A DNA stretch of 20,487 bases, taken from assembly GCA_900544025.1 (NCBI GenBank), contig UQTM01000058.1:1-20487 (forward strand), given 5' to 3'. The position numbers were made by a program, and so were the translations under genes. Below are positions 14,590 through 20,487 of this stretch, piece after piece. The stretch's first letter is position 1. Every line of letters starts with the position of its first letter. A model generated the notes under the pieces. That model ran no database searches. It was not told the origin of the DNA and worked only from the letters and a program-made list of their open reading frames with translations. This DNA is from an uncultured Odoribacter sp. GTDB taxonomy: Bacteria > Bacteroidota > Bacteroidia > Bacteroidales > Marinifilaceae.

Positions 14590-14799
14590 CTAAGGTTTTG
14601 TGGTTAGATTATCGAATACATGATTACTTTTTTCTTCATCCGTTTCATAGTGGCTGTTCAGATAGTTCGGCATGAGCAACAGTTTAAAGACAATAAACAT
14701 GACCAGCAGTTTTGCAATGACGATCATGCATAGAATTTTTCCCCAGCGGGGCATGGTGCGGAGCCCGTCATAATAAATACTTTTAATATATCTGAGCAT
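14590..14799 (-). CDS. DUF4492 protein, small single-helix membrane protein upstream of cydA
   Basis: A 69-residue protein: MLRYIKSIYYDGLRTMPRWG, a hydrophobic helix at about residues 21-43 (LCMIVIAKLLVMFIVFKLLLM), then a charged tail. The FYxDGFrxMxxwGk-like N-terminus is the DUF4492 signature, a small family found before cydA in Bacteroidota and Campylobacterota. The stop is 3 bases before the cydA ATG, so the two are likely translationally coupled. By analogy with CydX/CydS small subunits it could be an assembly or accessory part of the bd oxidase; this is inference from position, not homology. I found no clear TAnnTTTG element for this operon: the closest is TACGTTGA on the minus strand near 14828-14835, which is degenerate. 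Confidence 0.85.
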   Translation of the reverse strand: MLRYIKSIYYDGLRTMPRWGKILCMIVIAKLLVMFIVFKLLLMPNYLNSHYETDEEKSNHVFDNLTTKP

Positions 14800-14982
14800 G
14801 ATAAGAAAGGTTATTTATTATCTGAAATCAACGTAATAAAATTATAAATGTTTTTAATACACTGACTTTTTCCTCTTCTTTTTTTACATTTTCCGTATAA
14901 GTTTCAATGAATGGCCTGATTTATTGATAATAAAGGATGTGATTCTATTGAATACATGGCTTATTACCTATCTAAAAAGAAA

Positions 14983-15029
14983 TATTTTTGAGGTCTTTAC
15001 CCAATTATATGATAAATTATATAAATTTG
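14983..15029 (+). promoter_or_regulatory. Two alternative -7 elements before the AI-2E family gene
   Basis: TATTTTTG (14983-14990) and TAAATTTG (15022-15029) both match TAnnTTTG. The first would start mRNA near 14997 and fits an ATG at 15030. The second would start it near 15036 and would force use of the ATG at 15084. Neither has a convincing -33 TTTG. Confidence 0.4.
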
Positions 15030-16190
15030 ATGAATGAAGAAAGTGAAATAACCCGGAGCGAGACGGGAAATAAAATCGGTGGAATGAATACATTTACAAA
15101 ATATTTTTTGGGAGTGACCGCGTTGGTTATCGTTGTATTTTTTTCCTGGTATTTTTTTTCCATTATTGTTTATGTGCTGGTTGCCGCAGTGATCTCTTTT
15201 ATCGGTAAACCGATCATCGACCTATTGGGAAAAATAAGGATCAAAGGCCATCAGTTGCCCAGGGGGTTGAAAGCGGGTATAACTTTATTGTGCCTGTGGG
15301 CTTTGTTCATTCTCTTTTTTACCGCTATTATTCCGCTTGCGATGCGGGAATTCCAGTCTTTGGGGAATGTCAGCGTGACCAATATCGTCAGCGAGCTGGA
15401 AGTTCCTATCGAAGATGCCGGGAACTTTTTGAAACATTACGGGCTGATCGACGAGAATGAGGATATGCAGGGGTATATCACCGATCGTTTGAGTTCCGTG
15501 GTCAATGTAACTAAGGTAAAGACTTTATTCGGAACGGTGGCAGGCACGTTGAGCGATTTGTTCGTGGCTCTCTTCTCGATTACTTTTATTTCTTTTTTCT
15601 TTTTGAAGGATAGCAAGCTGTTCTCCGGAATGGTCTTAGCCATTATTCCCTACCGTTATGAGGAGCAGGCGAGGAGTGCGCTCGATTCCATACAAAAATT
15701 GCTGATTCGTTATTTTGTGGGATTATTGTTCGAAGTTTTTGGTGTGATGGCCTTGAATACGATCGGTTTGTCCATTGTGGGGCTGGGATTTAGCAATGCC
15801 ATTGTTATCGGTTTGATTACAGGAATACTGAATGTCATTCCATACATCGGCCCGTTGATCGGAGTTATTTTCGGACTGTCGGTAGGGGTTGTGTTGAATT
15901 TGGATATGGAATTTTATCATCAATTATTGCCTTTGCTGATTTATATGACGATCGCTTTGCTGTTCACCCAGTTGATCGATAATATAGTGTTCCAGCCTTG
16001 TATTTACGGGAATAGCGTACATGCCCATCCGTTGGAAATATTCCTGGTGATTTTAATGGCAGGAAGTATTGCAGGCATTCCGGGGATGATCCTGGCTATC
16101 CCTTCTTATACGGTGCTCCGGGTGATCCTGAAAGAATTTTTCAATAAATACAAGTTGGTGAAGAAATTGACACAGAGCCTGAACGAGTAG
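15030..16190 (+). CDS. AI-2E family transporter (PerM/TqsA superfamily)
   Basis: A 386-residue integral membrane protein. It begins with a charged tail, then TKYFLGVTALVIVVFFSWYF, ISFIGKPIIDLLGKI and PRGLKAGITLLCLWALFILF. There is a soluble middle region (residues roughly 110-180), then SITFISFFFLKD and the family-typical ILNVIPYIGPLIGVIFG. It ends with IAGIPGMILAIPSYTVLRVI and a lysine-rich tail. This is the AI-2E/PerM transporter family; substrates in the family include autoinducer-2, Na+/H+ and unknown solutes, and the name does not establish AI-2 export here. The start is uncertain: in-frame ATGs at 15009, 15030 and 15084 are possible and a TTG lies at 14988. I chose 15030 for its leader length after the first -7 element. 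The beta-barrel gene follows 25 bases later and may be co-transcribed. Confidence 0.88.
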   Translation: MNEESEITRSETGNKIGGMNTFTKYFLGVTALVIVVFFSWYFFSIIVYVLVAAVISFIGKPIIDLLGKIRIKGHQLPRGLKAGITLLCLWALFILFFTAIIPLAMREFQSLGNVSVTNIVSELEVPIEDAGNFLKHYGLIDENEDMQGYITDRLSSVVNVTKVKTLFGTVAGTLSDLFVALFSITFISFFFLKDSKLFSGMVLAIIPYRYEEQARSALDSIQKLLIRYFVGLLFEVFGVMALNTIGLSIVGLGFSNAIVIGLITGILNVIPYIGPLIGVIFGLSVGVVLNLDMEFYHQLLPLLIYMTIALLFTQLIDNIVFQPCIYGNSVHAHPLEIFLVILMAGSIAGIPGMILAIPSYTVLRVILKEFFNKYKLVKKLTQSLNE

Positions 16191-16215
16191 CGGGAGATGA
16201 ATTAATACAAACTTT

Positions 16216-16791
16216 ATGAAAAGGATATTCCTATTATTCCTCTTGTTCGGATGGTGTGTGGCCGCTCATGCTCAATATGGAGGTGAGTTCGTTTTGGGAG
16301 CGCGCATAAATTATGTGGGAGGAGGACGTGTGATACAGGATTGGGGACGGAAGGATTTGGGATATACTTTAAAATTTACGGCATCTCCGGGTTATTTTAT
16401 ACATCGTAAATGGTGTGTGGGGGTGAATTTGGGATATGAGTTTATGACCGACGCTAAGGGACATCAATACACTTTTGAGAGTTTACCTTATGTACGTTAT
16501 TATTCCAGGGGGGAAGTGCTCCGTTTTTTTCTTCAGCTTGAATCCGGGCCGGGTTGGGGACGGAGTATTCTGAAAGATGACAACGACGGAAGGCATTTTT
16601 TGTGGATGACTACCTTGAAACCGGGATTATATATACGAATAAAGAACGGCTTTGCGACGGAAGTCACCATTTCTAATTTGGAAAATAAAAATATCAATAT
16701 TCATTCCGGTGGCAAAAATTTGAAATTTAACCGCTGGGACTTCCAGGTTTTATCCATTAGTTTCGGTGTGTCGTGGATATTTGGGTATTAG
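16216..16791 (+). CDS. Outer-membrane beta-barrel protein of unknown function
   Basis: A 191-residue protein with a type I signal peptide (MKRIFLLFLLFGWCVAAHA, cleavage before Q20). The mature part is a chain of short amphipathic beta-strands rich in G/Y/F, such as GEFVLGARINYVGGG, LGYTLKFTASPGYFIHRKW, CVGVNLGYEF and LPYVRYYSRGEVLRFFLQLE. It ends in ISFGVSWIFGY, with an aromatic last residue as in outer-membrane barrels. This matches the general OmpA-like/PF13568-type small barrel pattern (about 8 strands), but no specific function can be named. The 25-base gap from the AI-2E family gene suggests one operon. A bidirectional hairpin follows. Confidence 0.75.
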   Translation: MKRIFLLFLLFGWCVAAHAQYGGEFVLGARINYVGGGRVIQDWGRKDLGYTLKFTASPGYFIHRKWCVGVNLGYEFMTDAKGHQYTFESLPYVRYYSRGEVLRFFLQLESGPGWGRSILKDDNDGRHFLWMTTLKPGLYIRIKNGFATEVTISNLENKNINIHSGGKNLKFNRWDFQVLSISFGVSWIFGY

Positions 16792-16822
16792 CCGACAGAG
16801 AGTGCAAGGGTAAAGAAAAATG

Positions 16823-16866
16823 CCGGAACAATGGGATTATTTTTATTGTTCCGGTTTATTGTTTTG
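16823..16866. terminator. Bidirectional terminator between convergent genes
   Basis: CCGGAACAAT (16823-16832) and its exact complement (16845-16854) with a 12-base loop. On the plus strand TTTATTGTTTTG follows; on the minus strand CATTTTTCTTT follows. It serves both the barrel gene and the unknown secreted protein. Confidence 0.82.
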
Positions 16867-16881
16867 TTTTCTCCGGAGCGG

Positions 16882-17232
16882 TCATTGAGGTGTAAGGACA
16901 GCTATTACTTTTTTGGTATGCTTCTCCGCAAGACTTATGGTTTTACCCGAAATGTGACCGGTCAGGCAAGGGTAGCCTGAAGCTTTGGGAGTAAAGAGTA
17001 TTGTCGGATAATGCAGAGAATAAGTGTATGCTGCATTTACGGTAATGTGAGTTTTCCGGTCGAAGACCTTATAAAAACAAATACCTTCCCCGAAAGCTAA
17101 AGTGTAAATGGTTTCTTCGTTTTTTACCTGTTGCCAAACTGTGCCGGTTAATGAGAATTTTTTATTGTTTTCAGGATATATATTGAACAGGACTACCAAG
17201 GCCAACATCCATAAAAAGGGATATTTTTTCAT
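16882..17232 (-). CDS. Small secreted protein of unknown function
   Basis: A 116-residue protein, not recognised. MKKYPFLWMLALVVLFNIY is a signal-peptide or membrane-anchor segment. The rest is a small beta-rich domain starting TGTVWQQVKNEETIYTLAFG, with GICFYKVFDRKTHITVNAAY, and ends ISLAEKHTKKVIAVLTPQ. The 'GTVW' opening and alternating strands are reminiscent of the short lipocalin-like/META-type secreted domains common in Bacteroidota, but I cannot match a family with confidence. Two cysteines (in GICFY and YPCLTG) could form a disulfide in the periplasm. It is convergent with the beta-barrel gene. A well-formed promoter at 17436-17467 on the same strand would give it an unusually long leader of about 195 bases. 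Confidence 0.65.
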   Translation of the reverse strand: MKKYPFLWMLALVVLFNIYPENNKKFSLTGTVWQQVKNEETIYTLAFGEGICFYKVFDRKTHITVNAAYTYSLHYPTILFTPKASGYPCLTGHISGKTISLAEKHTKKVIAVLTPQ

Positions 17233-17394
17233 GATTCGGATAATTTAGTTAAGAAAATCGTTCGATTGTTTGGGGAAAGAAAAGAGGTAAAACCCCAATG
17301 GACGAAAAACGGAATAATGAAATGTATGGTGTTGAATAGTAGTGATATACTGATGTCGCAAGAGGTGGCGCCGGAAAGGCTGTTTGCTTGTGTT

Positions 17395-17430
17395 ATTAAC
17401 TAAAAAAAAGGAACGTTTTTTTTAGTTAAT
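17395..17430 (-). repeat. 15-bp inverted repeat with A8/T8 arms at a predicted transcript 5' end
   Basis: Arms 17395-17409 and 17416-17430 are perfect complements (ATTAACT plus eight A's against eight T's plus AGTTAAT) around a 6-base GGAACG loop. The hairpin lies immediately downstream of the minus-strand -7 element at 17436-17443, so it would form at the very 5' end of that transcript. It could be a 5' stabiliser, an operator, or a terminator remnant. Confidence 0.6.
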
Positions 17431-17435
17431 CTTCG

Positions 17436-17467
17436 CAAATGTAAAATAATAGGTTTGAATTATCAAA
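17436..17467 (-). promoter_or_regulatory. Promoter (-33 TTTG, -7 TACATTTG) for the unknown secreted protein
   Basis: Read on the minus strand, TTTG (17464-17467) is followed after 20 bases by TACATTTG (17436-17443) and then CGAAG. Both halves match the Bacteroidota consensus with near-ideal spacing; it is the best promoter in the window. Transcription would start near 17424-17430, inside the inverted repeat. Confidence 0.6.
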
Positions 17468-17573
17468 ATATTACCTGTTTTTTAGAATCGTACATTATAT
17501 TTTTTCTATGCCTCGGAATACGGAGGAAGTAATTGTAGGCCTGCGATTTATTTTGTGAAGAGTATCTTTGTGT

Positions 17574-17615
17574 CAATAAAAAAACGTGCGAATATTTTTT
17601 ATATTCGCACGTTTT
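17574..17615 (-). terminator. Rho-independent terminator of lon
   Basis: A perfect 15-bp stem (17581-17595 with 17601-17615, AAAACGTGCGAATAT and its complement) with a 5-T loop. On the minus strand it is followed by TTTATTGAC. It lies 34 bases after the lon stop. Confidence 0.85.
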
Positions 17616-17649
17616 GTATGAAGTTTTGCTTTATAGCCTTTTAGCAGGA

Positions 17650-20064
17650 TCAGAGGATTGCAATTTTCAGCACTTCTTCGATCTTATCTACATAATGGAA
17701 TTTTAACCCTTTCAGATATTCTTTTTTAATATCCTCTATATCTTTCCGGTTTTCACTGCATAAGATAATCTCTTTGATTCCTGCCCGTTTTGCTGCAAGT
17801 ATCTTTTCACGGATTCCTCCTACCGGTAATACTTTACCCCGTAAGGTAATTTCTCCGGTCATGGCGATTGCTTTTTTCACCTTACGTCCGGTGAGTGAAG
17901 ATACCAGGGCGGTCACCATCGTGATACCTGCCGACGGGCCGTCTTTAGGCACGGCTCCTGCCGGAACATGCACATGAATATCGTTTTCTTCGAATATTTT
18001 GTCGTCGATCCCGATTTCTTTGGAATGTGATTTAATATATTCCAAGGCCAGGGTCGCCGATTCTTTCATCACATCGCCCAGATTCCCGGTCAGGCTTAAA
18101 TGTCCCTTTCCTTTGCTGTAGCTCGATTCGATGTAAAGGATCTCTCCCCCTACGGCTGTCCAGGCCAATCCCGTTACCACTCCCGGCAATTCATTGCCCT
18201 GATATTCCTCTCTGGAAAAGATCGGGCTGCCCAGGTATTCCCTGAGTCTGGCTTCGTCTATGGTTACTGTGAAATTTTTATTCATTGCCACTTTGCGAGC
18301 CACATGGCGCATGATTTTGGCAATGGTCATATCCAGACTTCTTACGCCTGATTCCCTGGTGTATTTTTCGATGATCGTATCGATCATGTCGTCGGGAATC
18401 GTAACGTTCGCTGCCGTGATTCCATGATTTTCCAGCTGCTTGGGTATCAGGTGGCGTTTCGCGATTTCGCGTTTTTCTTCCAGCAGATAACCGCTGACCT
18501 CGATGATCTCCATACGGTCGCGCAATGGGCCAGCTATGGTGCTGAGGTCGTTTGCCGTGGCGATAAACATCACTTTCGACAAGTCGTAATCGATGTCCAG
18601 GAAATTATCATGGAAATTGGTGTTTTGTTCCGGATCGAGCACTTCCAGTAAAGCCGATTGCGGGTCGCCCCGGAAATCGTTTCCCACTTTGTCTATTTCG
18701 TCCAGAATAAATACCGGATTCGAAGTTCCTGCTTTTTTAATGTTTTGCAATATCCGTCCCGGCATCGCTCCGATATAGGTTTTACGATGTCCCCGGATTT
18801 CCGATTCATCGTGCAGACCGCCTAACGACATTCTGACGAATTCGCGGTTGATGGCTTTAGCCACCGATTTCCCCAATGAGGTTTTACCCACACCCGGAGG
18901 ACCGTATAGACACAGGATCGGCGATTTCATGTCGGACTTCAACTTCAATACGGCTAAATATTCCAAAATTCTTTCCTTCACTTTTTCCAGTCCGAAATGA
19001 TCGGCATCCAAAACCTCTTTGGCGTGGTTCAGGTCGAGATTGTCCTCCGAATAATGATTCCACGGCAGGTCGAGCATCTCGCGCAGGTAATTGGATTGCA
19101 CGGAGTAGTCCGGTGAAGAGGGATTCAGCCTTTTCAGCTTGTTCAATTCTTTGTTGAAAGTTTCCTTTACTTTATCGTTCCACTCCTTGGATTTTGCCAA
19201 TTCTTCCAATTCCTTGATCTCTTCGTCGGTCGGATTGCCTCCCAGCTCATCCTGTATCGTTTTCATCTGCTGATGCAAGAAATATTCCCGCTGCTGTTTG
19301 TCGATATCCATTTTCACTTTTTTCTGAATATCGTTTTTCAGTTCCAGCAGGCTTACCTGCTTGCTTAGAATTTCCAGCAATTTGATAGCGCGTTGTTTCA
19401 GGCTGTCGATCTCTAAAAGCTCCTGTTTGCTTTGGTAATCCACATCGGTATTCGAGGAAATAAAGTTGATCAGGAACAACATGCTTTCGATGTTTTTCAG
19501 CGCAAAGCCTGCTTCATTGGGGATATGACTGGAATATTTTACTATTTTGGTCGCCATTTCCTTCAATGATTCCGCTATTGCGTTGTATTCCGGATCGTTT
19601 TCAGGCATGCCTTCCTCCTGCTTGATGATGATCTTGCCTACATGGTAAGGCTCGTCATAAAGAATGTCGTCCAGCATGAAACGTCTTTTCCCCTGAATGA
19701 TTGCCGTGGTTGTTCCGTCCGGCATTTCGAGTATTTTAAGTATGGAAGCGACCGTCCCTATCGAATACAGATCGTTCATGCCCGGATTCTCCGTGTTGGT
19801 ATCTTTCTGGGCGATAACGCCAATCAGGGCGCTTTGCTTGTAAGCATCCCTGATCAGTTTCAGTGATTTGCTCCTGCCTATATTGATCGGAATGATCACC
19901 CCCGGAAACAATACCGTGTTTCGAAGCGGTAATATTGGCAGGGTGTCAGGGATTTGCAAATTGTCGTTCAACAGTTCTTTCTCATCCCCCATAATGGGCA
20001 AAAATTCAGAAGAATCCTCCCCCATATTCTCTAATAGCACTGCTTTTAAATTTATTTTGTCCAT
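17650..20064 (-). CDS. lon: ATP-dependent protease Lon (LonA type)
   Basis: An 804-residue LonA, the cytosolic hexameric protease that unfolds and degrades misfolded and regulatory proteins. The N-terminal LON domain starts near LPILPLRNTVLFPG (residues 42-55) and extends to about 235. A coiled-coil region follows (about 240-320, rich in K/E/Q). The AAA+ domain has Walker A GPPGVGKT (388-395), Walker B FILDEIDK (452-459) and sensor-region motifs. The protease domain has the catalytic S711 in PKDGPSAG and K754 in GGIREKILAA. Length and motif order are normal for the family. The start MDKINLKAVLLENMG follows a leader of more than 90 bases that contains an inverted repeat (20113-20131). It reads away from rpmE, with the L31 terminator between them. 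Confidence 0.97.
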   Translation of the reverse strand: MDKINLKAVLLENMGEDSSEFLPIMGDEKELLNDNLQIPDTLPILPLRNTVLFPGVIIPINIGRSKSLKLIRDAYKQSALIGVIAQKDTNTENPGMNDLYSIGTVASILKILEMPDGTTTAIIQGKRRFMLDDILYDEPYHVGKIIIKQEEGMPENDPEYNAIAESLKEMATKIVKYSSHIPNEAGFALKNIESMLFLINFISSNTDVDYQSKQELLEIDSLKQRAIKLLEILSKQVSLLELKNDIQKKVKMDIDKQQREYFLHQQMKTIQDELGGNPTDEEIKELEELAKSKEWNDKVKETFNKELNKLKRLNPSSPDYSVQSNYLREMLDLPWNHYSEDNLDLNHAKEVLDADHFGLEKVKERILEYLAVLKLKSDMKSPILCLYGPPGVGKTSLGKSVAKAINREFVRMSLGGLHDESEIRGHRKTYIGAMPGRILQNIKKAGTSNPVFILDEIDKVGNDFRGDPQSALLEVLDPEQNTNFHDNFLDIDYDLSKVMFIATANDLSTIAGPLRDRMEIIEVSGYLLEEKREIAKRHLIPKQLENHGITAANVTIPDDMIDTIIEKYTRESGVRSLDMTIAKIMRHVARKVAMNKNFTVTIDEARLREYLGSPIFSREEYQGNELPGVVTGLAWTAVGGEILYIESSYSKGKGHLSLTGNLGDVMKESATLALEYIKSHSKEIGIDDKIFEENDIHVHVPAGAVPKDGPSAGITMVTALVSSLTGRKVKKAIAMTGEITLRGKVLPVGGIREKILAAKRAGIKEIILCSENRKDIEDIKKEYLKGLKFHYVDKIEEVLKIAIL

Positions 20065-20112
20065 TGATTTATCCTCTCTTTATTAATTATCTTGGAAGTC
20101 TTATTTTTCAGT

Positions 20113-20131
20113 AACTGACATTTTGTCGGTT
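20113..20131. promoter_or_regulatory. Inverted repeat upstream of lon, possible operator
   Basis: AACTGACA (20113-20120) and TGTCGGTT (20124-20131) are complementary in 7 of 8 positions around a TTT centre, 49-67 bases before the lon ATG. A degenerate -7-like TACTATTTG lies about 40 bases further upstream on the minus strand, so the repeat could be in the leader or act as an operator. Heat-shock control of lon is common, but no CIRCE or known operator match is visible. Confidence 0.4.
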
Positions 20132-20179
20132 TTGCCTGTAAAATAGAGTATATTACCCTATAGCGCAAATAGTATGCCA

Positions 20180-20207
20180 TAAAAAAACGCCGCTTATTCA
20201 GCGGCGT
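20180..20207 (-). terminator. Rho-independent terminator of rpmE
   Basis: ACGCCGC (20187-20193) and GCGGCGT (20201-20207) form a perfect 7-bp G+C-rich stem with a 7-base loop. On the minus strand it is followed by a run of T's (the A's at 20181-20187). It lies 20 bases after the L31 stop. Confidence 0.88.
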
Positions 20208-20227
20208 CTTTATAAGGATAATTAAAT

Positions 20228-20487
20228 TTATTTTCTTCTTTTATCCATGTGGTCTTTGTAACGGTTCATGAACTTATCAACACGTCCGGCCGTATCCACT
20301 AATTTCACTTTACCAGTGTAGAACGGATGAGAAGTGTTTGAAATTTCTAATTTTACCAATGGATATTCAACACCGTCGATTTCAATGGTTTCTTTGGTCG
20401 CTGCGGTCGATTTGGTGATAGTAGTCGTTCCGTTAGACATATCTTTAAACGCTACCAATCTGTAATTTTCAGGATGTATGCCCTCTT
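20228..20487 (-). CDS. rpmE2: 50S ribosomal protein L31 type B, 5' end outside the window
   Basis: At least 85 codons are visible. The frame is open to the right edge: EGIHPENYRLVAFKDMSNG at the N-terminal end, then IEIDGVEYPLVKLEISNTSH, PFYTGKVKLVDTAGRVDKF and a basic C-terminus ending KRRK. This is the L31B signature, a large-subunit ribosomal protein at the central protuberance. The family begins MKxGIHPxNY, so the true start is only a few codons beyond the window edge; an in-frame TTG at 20458 falls inside the conserved N-terminus and is not the start. No cysteine is present in the visible part, so it is the zinc-independent (C-) form, the type that can replace zinc-binding L31 under zinc limitation in some bacteria. 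It is followed by a terminator and then lon on the same strand. Confidence 0.95.
   Translation of the reverse strand, partial: EGIHPENYRLVAFKDMSNGTTTITKSTAATKETIEIDGVEYPLVKLEISNTSHPFYTGKVKLVDTAGRVDKFMNRYKDHMDKRRK

Larger units (their letters stand above)
17233..17649. other. Intergenic region between the secreted-protein gene and lon
   Basis: 417 bases. They hold the long leader of the minus-strand gene at 16882-17232, the 15-bp inverted repeat, the promoter and the lon terminator (each listed). The stretch 17468-17575 shows nothing I can name. Confidence 0.5.

Noticed and set aside
14988..15008. TTG start for the AI-2E family gene
   Set aside because: It falls inside the -7 element TATTTTTG, so it is not in the expected transcript.
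17563..17570. TATCTTTG on the plus strand as a promoter
   Set aside because: It leads straight into the lon terminator hairpin and no gene follows on that strand.
20458..20487. L31 read as a complete 76-residue protein from TTG at 20458
   Set aside because: The frame continues upstream with EGIHPENYR, the conserved L31B N-terminus, so the gene is simply cut by the window edge.
1..20487. Mobile element, CRISPR array, tRNA or rRNA
   Set aside because: I saw no regularly spaced direct repeats, transposase or integrase motifs, terminal inverted repeats, or cloverleaf sequences.

Overview
The window looks like chromosomal core sequence from a member of the Bacteroidota, most likely a gut-type Bacteroidales. 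This rests on several things: -7 promoter elements of the form TAnnTTTG upstream of several genes, A/T-rich leaders without Shine-Dalgarno sequences, a secreted GH2 beta-galactosidase with a type I signal peptide, a type B ribosomal protein L31, a DUF4492-cydA-cydB cluster, and moderate G+C. I see no tRNA, rRNA, CRISPR array, insertion sequence or integrase, so no sign of a recent mobile element.

Layout, left to right. (1) 1-219 is the C-terminal end of a lipocalin (Blc type) that enters from the left edge. It converges on a small YccF-type membrane protein (236-604, minus). (2) 699-4166 is a rightward run: an ECF-transporter S-component-like membrane protein whose last codons overlap a purine-type phosphoribosyltransferase, then a Tat-exported DUF362 protein, then a large polytopic protein with six ferredoxin motifs that reads as a NapH-NapG fusion. 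(3) 4275-5951 (minus) is a SulP anion transporter with a STAS domain, separated from the previous gene by an 11-bp hairpin. (4) 6314-7732 is a PurF-like protein with an intact phosphoribosyltransferase half but a glutaminase half that has lost its catalytic residues. (5) 8221-11313 is a secreted beta-galactosidase between a 488-base intergenic region and a strong terminator. (6) 11519-14799 (minus) reads DUF4492 - cydA - cydB - ybjQ, the cytochrome bd quinol oxidase cluster. (7) 15030-16791 holds an AI-2E/PerM-family transporter and an outer-membrane beta-barrel protein, converging on a small secreted protein of unknown function (16882-17232, minus). (8) 17650-20487 (minus) holds lon and, at the right edge, rpmE (L31 type B) whose start lies outside the window.

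Functional themes are respiration and redox (cytochrome bd, the DUF362/ferredoxin pair), phosphoribosyl chemistry (two unrelated PRTase-fold proteins), transport (SulP, ECF-S, AI-2E), sugar hydrolysis and protein quality control. The most unusual items are the pseudo-glutaminase PurF paralogue, the DUF362/NapH-NapG-like pair, the ECF-S/PRTase overlap, a 20-bp perfect palindrome overlapping a -7-like element upstream of the beta-galactosidase, and a 15-bp hairpin placed where a transcript should begin upstream of the unknown secreted protein. None of these is proven here to be a new system. They are leads.
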